Shown here in pieces: positions 45,855 to 55,330 of a DNA stretch of 64,000 bases. This DNA comes from an uncultured Alkaliphilus sp. (GTDB lineage: Bacteria; Bacillota; Clostridia; Peptostreptococcales; Natronincolaceae). A program made the position numbers and the translations under genes. Location: NCBI GenBank assembly GCA_938074565.1, contig CALJEQ010000008.1, forward strand, positions 62,001-126,000, written 5' to 3'. Position 1 is the stretch's first letter, and every line of letters begins with the position of its first letter. The notes under the pieces are model-generated. The model was not told the DNA's origin. It did not search any database and saw nothing but the letters and a program-made list of their open reading frames with translations.

Positions 45855-45883
45855 ATTATATGATTGAGTCCAATGGGTTACAA
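45855..45883 (-). promoter_or_regulatory. sigma-A-type promoter of the methyltransferase gene
   Basis: -35 TTGTAA (45878-45883), 17-base gap, perfect -10 TATAAT (45855-45860), all on the minus strand and about 110 bases before the ATG. The -10 lies inside a small repeat, TCAATCA...TGATTGA. Confidence 0.7.
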
Positions 45884-46030
45884 TTGGTTATTAAACTATT
45901 TCTACATAGTTTTATAATTTCCTCTTTTTATACAAATAGAAATTTCATTTCATTTTTAACTCAATAAAAAGCCCCTTTGTTTCGATAACTAATATATAGG
46001 GTGTAATCCCTAAGGAGAGGAGAGTTTTTT

Positions 46031-46693
46031 ATGAGTAAAATAAGTTCTGTTAATAAAGATCGAGTTAGTCGAATGTACGTAGATCGAAAAACTACAGTTA
46101 ATGGAGTTTCTACTGTAAGTAAAGTGGATTCAGTTAAACCTGTTCATAATGAAGCTTCCTCTATTAATGATAACTTCCTTTTATTTGCTGGTTCTTTCTA
46201 CGATAAAATTGTTGATTTAAAAAAACACTATAAAGAATTTTACTTAAATCATCAAGATTTAGAGGACACAATGGATAAATTTAAAGAAAAAAAAGATGAT
46301 GAATCTTTGGAAGAAATCATCATCGTCATTGAAGAGTTAATTAGTAAATTTAATAAAACTATAAAAAGTTTAAAAAACTTTGAGACCAACATACCTAATA
46401 TTAATTTTAGTAAAGAAATTCATGAAACCATTATTAAATATCAATCGGCATTAAACACTATTGGAATTGTAGTAATAGAAGACGAAACTTTAGCTTTTAA
46501 CCCTTCTATTTTAAAAAACAGTATAAACTTTAAGCCTGATTGTTTATTTTTTCTATTTGATTATCAAAATGGTTTAATTCGTAAGCTTTTTACCATCTTT
46601 AGAAATATAAAAGTTTCTACGCTAGTGGAAAGCAATTCCTATGGAGAAGCACCTTCTATGACATCGGGTATGCTTATTGACAATAAATATTAA
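46031..46693 (+). CDS. unknown coiled-coil protein
   Basis: 220 residues, no family recognised. The N-terminal 45 residues are Ser/Val-rich and likely disordered, then a charged coiled coil (about 60-125) follows. A segment 'L-N-T-I-G-I-V-V-I-E-D-E-T-L-A-F-N-P-S-I-L' comes near residue 140-160, and its 'IGI...ETL...L' shape recalls the C-terminal hook of FliD-like proteins. That likeness is weak and no flagellar genes are nearby. AGGAGAGGAGAG precedes the ATG. It is divergent from the methyltransferase. Confidence 0.6.
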   Translation: MSKISSVNKDRVSRMYVDRKTTVNGVSTVSKVDSVKPVHNEASSINDNFLLFAGSFYDKIVDLKKHYKEFYLNHQDLEDTMDKFKEKKDDESLEEIIIVIEELISKFNKTIKSLKNFETNIPNINFSKEIHETIIKYQSALNTIGIVVIEDETLAFNPSILKNSINFKPDCLFFLFDYQNGLIRKLFTIFRNIKVSTLVESNSYGEAPSMTSGMLIDNKY

Positions 46694-46694
46694 T

Positions 46695-47591
46695 TTAAAT
46701 AAGGTCATCAATGGTTAACTCTTCATCTTTTAAATGAACAATAATCCCTTCTAGCTTTTCTGCTAGAACTTTTTTTGTAGTTTTTTGGTCTTCAGTATTA
46801 GAACACTCCACCTCTAGTCGGTTTTTTTGCAGTACCATTTCTGCCAATAGCAGGTCATCTTCCATCAGTTGATAAATACCATCTTCAGCTTCTTCATCCT
46901 TTATTTGATCTTTTAGATTTGAGAATATCTCCTTTACTTTAGCATAATCTTTAACTGCATAAACACTTTGATAAAGGGTAACATCACCTTCTTGATCTTT
47001 ATAGGATAACATTCGATTAACGATTTGTAACACCGTCAAAAGATTTTCTTTAAAATATTGTGGATAGGTTAAATAGTTCTTACGTTCTTTAGCCATTCCA
47101 AAACCTTCATGTATTTGCCCCATCATCAATGTTTTAAACTGATAAGGTAAAACCACTACATTAGAACTTACTATTTCAGTTTCTGCTTCCGCTCCAAGGG
47201 TAAGTCTTAACAGTAGTATTTCATGTAAATTAACATCCTCTTCCATCATGGTTTTTTCAATCATATGTAATTCGTTGGTAAATAGATTTTTACACTGAAT
47301 CTTCTCATCCTTAATTTTTACAACTTCATAAAATCCTAAATAACTCTTAATACACTTGTTAATATATTCTATTTCTTTTTCATCTAGTTTATTTTCTACT
47401 TTCTCTAAATATTTATCTGCATAAGTTTGTTGTTTATCAATTGTATAATCGTATACTAACCAATCAGAAAAATAATGAGAAAATCCATCAGACTTATCTA
47501 AAAAATCTACCTCCAACTGTTTTAATTGGGCTTGATTGTAATTTTGATAAATATAAGTAATCACCTTTTCTGTAATTAATTCTTGTAACAA
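46695..47591 (-). CDS. unknown protein, SEC-C-neighbour type helical domain
   Basis: 298 residues, mostly helical and acidic. The N-terminal half ('F-S-D-W-L-V-Y-D-Y', 'Y-I-N-K-C-I-K-S-Y-L-G-F-Y-E-V', 'L-F-T-N-E-L') resembles the helical domain that often precedes SEC-C zinc motifs in Firmicute proteins of unknown function. No SEC-C Cys cluster is present here. Start TTG at 47591 follows GGAGGG. It is convergent with the coiled-coil gene, with one base between stop codons. Confidence 0.6.
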   Translation of the reverse strand: MLQELITEKVITYIYQNYNQAQLKQLEVDFLDKSDGFSHYFSDWLVYDYTIDKQQTYADKYLEKVENKLDEKEIEYINKCIKSYLGFYEVVKIKDEKIQCKNLFTNELHMIEKTMMEEDVNLHEILLLRLTLGAEAETEIVSSNVVVLPYQFKTLMMGQIHEGFGMAKERKNYLTYPQYFKENLLTVLQIVNRMLSYKDQEGDVTLYQSVYAVKDYAKVKEIFSNLKDQIKDEEAEDGIYQLMEDDLLLAEMVLQKNRLEVECSNTEDQKTTKKVLAEKLEGIIVHLKDEELTIDDLI

Positions 47592-47836
47592 TTTAATCCC
47601 TCCTAAATAATCCTATGAGTTGAATAATAGCATAGTTAATACTTAACTTCAAATCTTTATTTTTAAACTATATTAGAAAAGTAAAGATAACGGTAAGAAA
47701 CAATGAAATAGTCTAAAAAAGTCATCTCATTACAAAAAATCAACTATTTTCAGTTCTAACACTATTGGTCAAAACCTTTATAAAAAGGTATTATAGAACG
47801 TAACGGAGACCTATCAAAAAGAAGAGGAGGATTAAC

Positions 47837-48301
47837 TTGACTAAAGTTATATCAATAAATGACTATCTTAATAAGAAAAACGACAAAATAAGTTCTCCCC
47901 TGCAACAAACTAATCCTATATGGTTCTCGGAAATCTGTGAAGGAATAAAAACCATTGCTTTTAAGGATCAAGAACTTATTTATAAGAACGTTAAGTATAA
48001 TTATTATTCTCAATATATTAATTATGTTCAACTTAATGGATTAATAGACAATAGTTATAGTTTTTTAAATTATATTAACGATCATATTAACTTAAAAAGT
48101 CCATTTAAAATTTTTCATGGAGTTGACTTTTCTGGCGAATACTCTATTAACCGTCTTTCAGATAATGACTGGATAAATATAGCAGATATGATTGTGCGAA
48201 TTAGTTTAAGTTATTACCTTAAAAAGAATAGTCATGACATTAAATTACATCAGTTAGCACAACAGTATGAATGGGATTATGTGATAATGGACACAAAATA
48301 A
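47837..48301 (+). CDS. unknown 154-residue protein
   Basis: No family recognised. The protein is soluble, with a Lys/Asn-rich start, aromatic-rich middle ('Y-K-N-V-K-Y-N-Y-Y-S-Q-Y-I-N-Y') and a helical end. The TTG start at 47837 is supported by AGAGGAGG six bases upstream. A possible promoter with -10 TATTAT near 47792 and -35 TTGGTC 18 bases before it lies in the gap. The gene has its own terminator, so it appears to be a single-gene unit. Codon use is like its A+T-rich neighbours. Confidence 0.55.
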   Translation: MTKVISINDYLNKKNDKISSPLQQTNPIWFSEICEGIKTIAFKDQELIYKNVKYNYYSQYINYVQLNGLIDNSYSFLNYINDHINLKSPFKIFHGVDFSGEYSINRLSDNDWINIADMIVRISLSYYLKKNSHDIKLHQLAQQYEWDYVIMDTK

Positions 48302-48333
48302 GACTATTTAAAAACCTTCATATTTAAAGACAC

Positions 48334-48396
48334 AAAAAAATCAGCCCCCCCCCCCAAAACCTATACAGAAAAGGTAAGGGGGTGCTGATTTTTTTG
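48334..48396 (+). terminator. terminator with an 11-C tract in the stem
   Basis: Outer stem AAAAAATCAGC/GCTGATTTTTT with a C-run of eleven (48345-48355) facing GGGGG (48378-48382), and a loop of about 20 bases. T-runs flank both sides, so it works on either strand. The C tract is a likely slippage site. Confidence 0.8.
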
Positions 48397-48425
48397 TAGG
48401 CAGAAGAGGGGTTTTTAATTAGTTT

Positions 48426-48467
48426 AAAAAAATAAACCTCAAGCTAACTAAGCTTAGGTTTATTTTT
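48426..48467 (-). terminator. terminator after the 149-residue gene
   Basis: Stem AAAAAATAAACCT(c)AAGCT / AGCTTAGGTTTATTTTTT with a short loop. It overlaps the stop codon and last codons of the minus-strand gene at 48460 and can act on both strands. Confidence 0.82.
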
Positions 48468-48909
48468 TATTTTTGTTATCTGACAAAACAAGATTACATA
48501 TAATAATTTCTGGTTTTTCTATTGATTTCACTATTTTTTTCTCCAACATAATAATATCTACTGGAACTTTCCTATTGTGAAATTTTTCTTTTACTAGGTA
48601 ATTGTTCACCAGATTAGATAAAAAAATTATATCACTATTCAAATATGTTGAACTGGATAATATAATGGGCATAAATGTATTAATTTCCGTCTGCCCAGGT
48701 ACATCTTTAAATCTTCCAAAAGTACCTATTTCTTCATTTATATTCAAATTAAATTGAATTAATATACCTTCGTCATTAATTCTTTTTGTAAAGCTTACCA
48801 AATTTCCAAAGTAAACTTGAAACTTTTCATACTGATTGTTACTTAAAAGCAATGGAAAATATAAGTTTACATGGTATTCTAATCCATTTTGTGCAATTAA
48901 TGGTTTCAT
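48460..48909 (-). CDS. unknown 149-residue protein
   Basis: No family recognised. A soluble, beta-rich looking protein ('Y-H-V-N-L-Y-F-P-L-L-L', 'I-L-I-Q-F-N-L-N-I-N') with no signal or membrane helix; the C-terminus is Lys-rich (D-N-K-N-K-K). AAGGGTGAATTG precedes the ATG. It is convergent with the 154-residue gene, and two back-to-back terminators separate them. Base composition matches the surrounding accessory block. Confidence 0.55.
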   Translation of the reverse strand: MKPLIAQNGLEYHVNLYFPLLLSNNQYEKFQVYFGNLVSFTKRINDEGILIQFNLNINEEIGTFGRFKDVPGQTEINTFMPIILSSSTYLNSDIIFLSNLVNNYLVKEKFHNRKVPVDIIMLEKKIVKSIEKPEIIICNLVLSDNKNKK

Positions 48910-49060
48910 AACAATTCACCCTTCTCGTGTTAATATCAATCTATTATAACAGACTTTCGATAAAATTCGACATATTTCTATCTGTATTTTTTATAATTTT
49001 TTATTTTTTCATAGTTTAATTATCTTTTGCAGTACATATATTTTAGAGAGGTGATTTTAT

Positions 49061-50074
49061 ATGAAAAAACAATTAATTTCTGTGTTCTCTTTTCTATTTA
49101 TATTACTTAGCTTTTTTAGTACTTATGCCTTTTTTCAATCTGAACCAACAGTAAAAACATTTATACACTTATCTTCTCCCCATTATAAACTTAATGATCA
49201 ATTACTAATCCTCTATAAAAACCAAGACGACCCTATTATAAAAAAGGATGCTGAAAAACAGATTATTAGTATTGCCTTAAAAGGAATGGGTTATGAAAAA
49301 TGGCAAGAATTTATCGACTATATTGAAATTAGTATTTATGAAGGGCAAGTACTACCCAATCCATCTAAACAAATTATTATTGCCCTCAATCTTTCAAAAG
49401 ATCTATCTGTTGTGGGTATTTACCATGAAGTTGGTGATAGTTTTATTTACCATAGCAAAATAGAAAATTTAGCCCCTATTGAAGATATACAATTTCTAAA
49501 AATTTCCGCTTTAAACCACGAAGCTTTAGCCATTACACAGGTATTAGATGAAAGATTTGGTGCCTTTTTCTATGAAAAGTCCCTCGATGTATTCTATTAC
49601 CTATCCGATGAGTATAAAAACGTATGGCATAAAACCATATACTATGAAGAAATTTATAAAGAGATTTGGATAGATCCTGAAGGAAATGAAAATCAATGGA
49701 ATAGAATTGTTGAAGAAACCGTTTTAGATTTTGTTTCAAGTGAGCCTTTCAGAATTAATTCTATTACCTCACTTAAAAAGTATACTACAAAATCGAAACA
49801 ACCACCACCCTTAGAACAATTTAATCAAGTAGATTCTTATACCCACCAAGACGCTTATTATTGGAATCCTGAGTATCAATCTTTTATTTTAGGTGAACTA
49901 AGTAAAGATGTTTTTATTTCCAGTGCTGCCCTACTGGAGGATATGACAAAAGGAAGAGAGATTCTTTATGGGGTAGAAAATAATAATTATAAAATCATTA
50001 CTAATAAGGGAGAACTAATTTATTTACCTAAAAATAAATTTCAAGGTTTGTTTCAATTTATTTTGGAAGAATGA
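49061..50074 (+). CDS. unknown secreted protein
   Basis: 337 residues. A clear signal peptide (M-K-K-Q-L-I-S-V-F-S-F-L-F-I-L-L, cleavage probably after Y-A near residue 23) is followed by a soluble, aromatic-rich region with no Cys cluster or known motif. Repeated 'Y-Y-E-E-I-Y-K-E-I-W-I-D-P' and 'Y-Y-W-N-P-E-Y' features suggest a compact extracellular domain. GAGAGGTGA precedes the ATG. Neighbours give no clue to its role. Confidence 0.65.
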   Translation: MKKQLISVFSFLFILLSFFSTYAFFQSEPTVKTFIHLSSPHYKLNDQLLILYKNQDDPIIKKDAEKQIISIALKGMGYEKWQEFIDYIEISIYEGQVLPNPSKQIIIALNLSKDLSVVGIYHEVGDSFIYHSKIENLAPIEDIQFLKISALNHEALAITQVLDERFGAFFYEKSLDVFYYLSDEYKNVWHKTIYYEEIYKEIWIDPEGNENQWNRIVEETVLDFVSSEPFRINSITSLKKYTTKSKQPPPLEQFNQVDSYTHQDAYYWNPEYQSFILGELSKDVFISSAALLEDMTKGREILYGVENNNYKIITNKGELIYLPKNKFQGLFQFILEE

Positions 50075-50200
50075 TATAATAAGTTAATATCATTTATCTA
50101 TAGGCAAAATAATAACAATTTACACTGTAATGGTATGTAACTATTATTTATTTATTTTTTATTCATGTTTAATCCTACAAAAGAAAAATGAGGTGTAATA

Positions 50201-51412
50201 ATGACTAAGAAGCTTTATTGGGAAGATGGGACACTATCCTCTTTTAATAGTAATATACTTTCTGTTGAGTCTTATGAAAAAGATCCTTCTAAATATGTTG
50301 TGGTTTTAGGGGAAACAGCTTTCTATCCAGAAGGTGGAGGTCAACCATCGGATGAGGGTACTATAGACGGTAAAACAGTAGAATATGTTTATGAGGAAGA
50401 AGGCACTATATACCATGTAATGGATATTGCCCCCCCACTGCAACAAAATGTTGAATGTAAAATTAATTGGCAAAGAAGATTTGATTTTATGCAACAACAC
50501 TTAGGTCAACACATATTATCTGCTGTTTTTGAAAAGAACTTATCAGCCGATACTATAGGGTTTCATCTTGGTAACGAGTTTGTTACTATTGATATTACCA
50601 AAGATACACTTTCTTATGATGAAGTTAAAGAAATTGAAATGGAAGCCAATAGCATCATATATAAAAATTTAAATGTCTATAGCCATTTCCCTTCTACTGA
50701 AGAACTAAAAAAGTTTCCTCTTAGAAAAGCCCCTTCTGTGTCAGAAGGGATTAGAATAGTTGAAATAGCAGATTTCGATTATTCCCCTTGTGGTGGAACT
50801 CACCCAAGTAATACTGGCTCTGTAGGGATCATCAAAGTCCGTAAATGGGAAAAAATGAAGGGTCAAGTTAGAGTTGAGTTTGTTTGTGGTTTTAGAGCTT
50901 TAAAAGATTTTGCTTGGAAAAATCAACAAATAAATGAAATGTCTAATTTATTATCTATTAAAGATGTGGAAACCCAAACTTTTGTGGAAAGATTAGTCGA
51001 TGAAAATAAGATATTACATAAAACTGTAAGGAACTATAAAAAAGAATTGTTAGATTATCAAATAAAAGAATTACACCAATCCGGTGAACTTTACAATGGG
51101 TGTAATTTAGTGACAAAAATCTTTGAACAGGAAGATTTTAAAAATCTTCAATTTATGGCAACTAACCTAAGTCAATTTCCTAAAACCATAGCCCTTTTAG
51201 CCATAAAAGGTGAAAAATCACAATTAATCTTTACACGTTCTAAGGATATTGAAGTGAATATAAATAAGTTATTTAAGGAAGTAATTGATATGATTGATGG
51301 CAAGGGTGGTGGAAACCCACAAACCGCTCAAGGTGGGGGTAGTAACACCTCTAATTTAGAGGGCTTAATGATGGCTGCCGTAATGAAACTTAAAAATGAG
51401 TATTTAAAATAA
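50201..51412 (+). CDS. AlaX-type alanyl-tRNA editing protein with DHHA1 domain
   Basis: A free-standing trans-editing enzyme that removes mischarged Ser or Gly from tRNA-Ala. The 403-residue length fits the long AlaX form. The N-terminal part has 'F-Y-P-E-G-G-G-Q-P-S-D-E-G', zinc ligands come from Q-Q-H-L-G-Q-H (HxxxH) and 'P-C-G-G-T-H' (CxxxH), and a C-terminal DHHA1 domain has 'G-G-G-N-P-Q-T-A-Q-G-G-G'. It lacks an aminoacylation domain. ATGAGGTG precedes the ATG. Confidence 0.92.
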   Translation: MTKKLYWEDGTLSSFNSNILSVESYEKDPSKYVVVLGETAFYPEGGGQPSDEGTIDGKTVEYVYEEEGTIYHVMDIAPPLQQNVECKINWQRRFDFMQQHLGQHILSAVFEKNLSADTIGFHLGNEFVTIDITKDTLSYDEVKEIEMEANSIIYKNLNVYSHFPSTEELKKFPLRKAPSVSEGIRIVEIADFDYSPCGGTHPSNTGSVGIIKVRKWEKMKGQVRVEFVCGFRALKDFAWKNQQINEMSNLLSIKDVETQTFVERLVDENKILHKTVRNYKKELLDYQIKELHQSGELYNGCNLVTKIFEQEDFKNLQFMATNLSQFPKTIALLAIKGEKSQLIFTRSKDIEVNINKLFKEVIDMIDGKGGGNPQTAQGGGSNTSNLEGLMMAAVMKLKNEYLK

Positions 51413-51443
51413 GATAGAAACTAGTTAAGTTTCTATCTTTTTA
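51412..51443 (+). terminator. terminator shared by convergent alaX and amidohydrolase genes
   Basis: Stem AGATAGAAACT/AGTTTCTATCT with a 5-base loop, followed by TTTTTATA on the plus strand. It overlaps both stop codons (51410-51412 and 51425-51427). Confidence 0.78.
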
Positions 51444-53056
51444 TATTTACATTCTCCACCAACATAGGTTTCTAAAACCGTTACATCCTTCAAAGATTCA
51501 GAGGGAATGGCATAAATATCATCTTTTAGTATAGCGAAGTCCGCCAAGTATCCCTCTTGTATTTTTCCTTTAATATCTTCTTCAAAAGTAGCATAACTAG
51601 AACCCGTTGTGTAAAGTCCTATGGCTTCTTCTAAAGTAAGACATTCTTCTTGATTCCAACCCTCTTCTGGTTTTCCTTCATAGTCCTTTCTTGTTACTCC
51701 ACCATATATTCCTAAAAATGGATTAAAAGATTCTATAGGACAATCAGAACCTCCAGCCACCTTCACACCTGCTTTTAGCATGGTTTTCCAAGCGTAGCTT
51801 TCTTTTGCCCTTTTTTTACCAACTCTAGCCTCCACCATGTTTAAATCTGTGGGTAGGAATCCTGGTTGAATATCTGCAACCACTTTTAAATTATTCATTT
51901 TCTCAATAATTTCTTTGTTTGTAATTTGGCAATGAATTATTCTTGGTCTTTTATCGTTGTTTTCACCTAATATTTCTTCATAGATTGTTAGTAACTGCTC
52001 CATTGTTCTGTCGCCAATGGCATGGACAGCCAACTGTAAAGTATGTTTGGTTGCATAAAGTAATAGTTCTTTCAATTTATCATACTCATAAATTAATATC
52101 CCTTTATTATTAGAATCATCTTCATAGGGTTCAAGTAGTGCCGCTGTTCTTCCACCCAACGAACCATCTGCTAATACTTTTAAAGGTCCTAGTTTAAACC
52201 AATTACTACCCATTCCAGATTCAAAACCTAAATCTACCAGTCTTTGAAGTTTCTCTTTTTCCTGTAACAACATTTGAAGATTAATTCTTAACTTTAACTT
52301 TCCTTCCATTTCCAACTGTTGATAAGCAGTAATCACCTTTAAAAAGTCCTCCACCTGCCCAAAGTCTTCTGTTTGAATAGTAGTTAAACCAAACTTAAGG
52401 GCATCTTCTACAGCCGATTCAATTACCTTTTTAATTTGAGAGACTTCTGTTATCATAGGTATTTTTTCATAGGCTAACCATAATGCAGCTTCCCTTAATA
52501 TACCATTAGGTCTATTTGATTTAGGGTAGCGATCTATTTTACCACCTTGTGGGTCTTGACTTTCTTCATTTATTCCCCCTATCTCTAACCCTCTACTATT
52601 TACTGCACAAAGATGATAACAAGCACGGGAAATATATATTGGGTAATCTGTAGTTATTGTATCTAAAAAATCTGCTGTAGGTAATATAGGCTGATGAAAA
52701 TTCTCCTCATTCCAACCATGTCCAACAATCCATTCACCAAAATAATTATCCTCCAGATTTTCTATATATTTACTAATTGTTAAAGCTATATCCTGTAATG
52801 ATTTACAGTACCTTAAATCAACTTTTTTAGTAGACAGTCCATAACTTAGTAAATGCATGTGGCTATCATTAAATCCCGGTAAAACATATTTACCCTTTAA
52901 ATTTTCAACCAATGCATCATTATCTTTTAAAGCTAATATTTCTTCGTTGGAACCTACTTTAATAAATCTATCTCCTTCTATCGCAAAGGCTTCTTCTATT
53001 TTATCGTTTTTCATTGTCATTACTTTTCCATTATAAAATATCTTTCTACGTTGCAT
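51425..53056 (-). CDS. amidohydrolase family protein (YtcJ-like)
   Basis: A 543-residue amidohydrolase-superfamily enzyme of the amidohydrolase 3 / YtcJ group. Metal-binding features are 'L-P-G-F-N-D-S-H-M-H-L', the downstream 'A-V-H-A-I-G-D-R-T' and 'G-G-S-D-C-P-I' with the catalytic Asp. The true substrate is unknown; relatives hydrolyse N-substituted formamides or other amides. The ATG at 53056 follows GGGAGG; the upstream GTG overlaps that site. It is convergent with alaX. Confidence 0.88.
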   Translation of the reverse strand: MQRRKIFYNGKVMTMKNDKIEEAFAIEGDRFIKVGSNEEILALKDNDALVENLKGKYVLPGFNDSHMHLLSYGLSTKKVDLRYCKSLQDIALTISKYIENLEDNYFGEWIVGHGWNEENFHQPILPTADFLDTITTDYPIYISRACYHLCAVNSRGLEIGGINEESQDPQGGKIDRYPKSNRPNGILREAALWLAYEKIPMITEVSQIKKVIESAVEDALKFGLTTIQTEDFGQVEDFLKVITAYQQLEMEGKLKLRINLQMLLQEKEKLQRLVDLGFESGMGSNWFKLGPLKVLADGSLGGRTAALLEPYEDDSNNKGILIYEYDKLKELLLYATKHTLQLAVHAIGDRTMEQLLTIYEEILGENNDKRPRIIHCQITNKEIIEKMNNLKVVADIQPGFLPTDLNMVEARVGKKRAKESYAWKTMLKAGVKVAGGSDCPIESFNPFLGIYGGVTRKDYEGKPEEGWNQEECLTLEEAIGLYTTGSSYATFEEDIKGKIQEGYLADFAILKDDIYAIPSESLKDVTVLETYVGGECKYKKIET

Positions 53057-53240
53057 AATTTTCCTCCCCACAAAACGTTAAATTATTTTTTTATTAAGTA
53101 ATATTTCCTCATTTTAGCACTTTTACAATATCTTTAACTTATATTATCATACATTTTATTTCATTAGAATAATTTTAGAATTTTGTTCCATACTGTTTAT
53201 ATGACTATTGAAAATATAATGAACTAAGGAGTGGATTATT

Positions 53241-53717
53241 ATGAAGAAAGAAGCAATTGCAATGTTAGAAGAACGAGGGGTAACATTAAGGGACTTGGCA
53301 GAATTAGCCTACGAACTACAAAACCCTTATATCCCCATCACTGTTGATATTGCATTAGAAAACGTCCATAAAGTACTAGATAAAAGAGAGGTTCAAAATG
53401 CCATATTAACAGGTATAGCAATAGATAAATTGGCTGAAAAAGACCTTATTGAAGAACCTTTGTCTTCTATTTTAAAAAGGGATGATTCCCTATACGGTAT
53501 TGATGAAATTCTCGCCCTCAGTATCACTAACATTTATGGATCCATTGGTTTTACAAACTTTGGGTATCTAGATAAAGTTAAACCTGGTGTTATTGGTAGA
53601 GTAAATGATAGTAAAGGAAGCCAAGTTAATACTTTTTTAGATGATTTATTGGCGGGAATTGTTGCTGCTGCCTGTTCTCGAATGGCCCATTCTTTAGGGG
53701 ACTCAAATAAAAATTAG
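53241..53717 (+). CDS. phosphatidylglycerophosphatase A family protein (YutG-like)
   Basis: 158 residues. Conserved blocks are 'L-E-E-R-G-V-T-L-R-D-L-A-E-L', 'K-R-E-V-Q-N-A-I-L-T-G-I-A-I-D', 'Y-G-I-D-E-I-L-A-L-S-I-T-N-I-Y-G-S-I-G-F-T-N' and 'F-L-D-D-L-L-A-G-I-V-A-A-A'. This is the soluble Gram-positive YutG/PgpA-like branch. The name implies removal of phosphate from phosphatidylglycerophosphate, but this branch lacks the membrane helices of E. coli PgpA, so the substrate is uncertain. AAGGAG precedes the ATG. Confidence 0.88.
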   Translation: MKKEAIAMLEERGVTLRDLAELAYELQNPYIPITVDIALENVHKVLDKREVQNAILTGIAIDKLAEKDLIEEPLSSILKRDDSLYGIDEILALSITNIYGSIGFTNFGYLDKVKPGVIGRVNDSKGSQVNTFLDDLLAGIVAAACSRMAHSLGDSNKN

Positions 53718-53815
53718 TTATATAGTATTTCACTCTTAAAACTAAAATACATCTACCAATTATTTAAAAAATTCAATTAAGAAACCCTTTAAAAAAGTTG
53801 AAGGAGTGTCAAATA

Positions 53816-55314
53816 ATGGATGGACAAGAAGAATATAAAAATATATCTATATCTAAAGATTTAAAATCTAACCTACTTCAACTGAAGGAAATATTTTCTG
53901 ATTGCTATGATATTATCTACAGAGAATTAACAGTTAATTTAAATGGAAAACCTATTGACCTATTATTAGTCTTTACTGATGGATTGGTGGACGCAAAAAA
54001 GATTAATGAAAGTATAATTAGACCCATTACCAACTATAATGCGTTAAAGGAAGTTAAACTTAAATCAGAATCTATTAGTATTAATACCTTCAAAGAAATA
54101 GTCTCTATTAATGAAATTGCAGAGGTGGACAATTTTCAAGATGCAATTAATGCTATTCTATCTGGTGACACTGTTCTTTTAGCAAATAATTTTACTGTGG
54201 GGCTTATATTAAATAGCAAAGGGTGGGTACAAAGATCTGTGGAAGAACCAGCTGTTGAAAGTGTTATACGGGGGTCTCGTGAAGGATTAACAGAAAATAT
54301 TACACAAAATGTAGGTCTTATAAGACGAAAGCTGAAGGACCCCTCCCTTAAATCAAAACAAATGCTAATTGGAAGTAGAAGTCAAACCATAGTTTCCATC
54401 TTATATATGGATGATTTAGTAAATAAACAATTATTAGAGGAAATTATAACTAAATTAGATGATATTGAAATAGATGGAATATTTGAAAGTGGATATATCG
54501 AACAATTAATAGAAGAACATTCCTATTCTCCTTTTCCTCAAACACAAGTGACGGAAAGACCAGATAAGGTCTGTGGGAATTTACTAGAGGGAAAAATTAA
54601 AAATTAATAGATGGAGCACCACAGGTACTTATACTACCCGTAAATTTTTTTCAATTATTTCAATCTCCAGAAGATTATAATGAGCGTATTATTTTTGGTA
54701 ATTTAACTAGATTTCTTAGGTTTGTGGGGTTTATTATCGCTACATCATTACCATCTATTTACGTAGCTTTAATATCCTTCCATCAACAACTACTGCCGGC
54801 AGATTTAATTTTAGATATATCTAAAACAAGGGCTCAAATACCTTTCCCCCCTGTTATTGAAGCCTTATTAATGGAAATAACCATTGAACTCTTAAGAGAA
54901 GCCAGTGCCCGACTACCAAGTACTATAGGACAAACCATTGGTATTGTTGGGGCAATAGTAATTGGAGATGCAGCAGTTAGGGCTAATCTTGCCAGCCCTA
55001 CCATGGTAATTATTGTTGCAACAACTGCGATAGGAAGCTATGTATTACCCCATTATAGCACCACATTCCCGCTACGGTTGCTACGTTTTCCCATGGTTTT
55101 TATGTCTGCAACCTTTGGTGCCTTTGGTATAATTATTACTTGGACATGGATTATTGTACATTTATGTAGTATTAGTTCTTTTGGATATCCATATTTTTCT
55201 CCTTTAGCTCCTATGGATTCGGATTTATTTAAAGATGCAGTATTACGCAAGCCTTTTTGGCGTTTTAAGCAACGCCCTAAGTTTTCTAATAAAAGAAATC
55301 AAAGTAGATGGTAA
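53816..55314 (+). pseudogene. gerKA: gerKA-type spore germinant receptor A subunit, frameshifted
   Basis: The A subunit of a GerA-type nutrient receptor in the spore inner membrane. The soluble N-terminal domain (from ATG 53816, AAGGAG upstream) reads to a stop at 54605-54607. In the -1 frame, homology resumes at once with D-G-A-P-Q-V-L-I-L-P from 54610, through 'F-F-Q-L-F-Q-S-P-E-D-Y' and the membrane domain ('L-P-S-I-Y-V-A-L-I-S-F-H-Q', 'P-F-P-P-V-I-E-A-L-L-M-E', 'T-I-G-I-V-G-A-I-V-I-G') to 55314. One A lost from the A5 run at 54599-54603 would explain it. Sequencing error is possible; otherwise the receptor is broken. Confidence 0.88.
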
Positions 55315-55330
55315 TAGGGGAGGTTTATTA

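Noticed and set aside
54590-54615. Programmed -1 ribosomal frameshifting in gerKA
   Set aside because: The in-frame heptamer is T AAA AAT, which does not fit X XXY YYZ, and no clear stimulating structure was seen; mutation or sequencing error is simpler.
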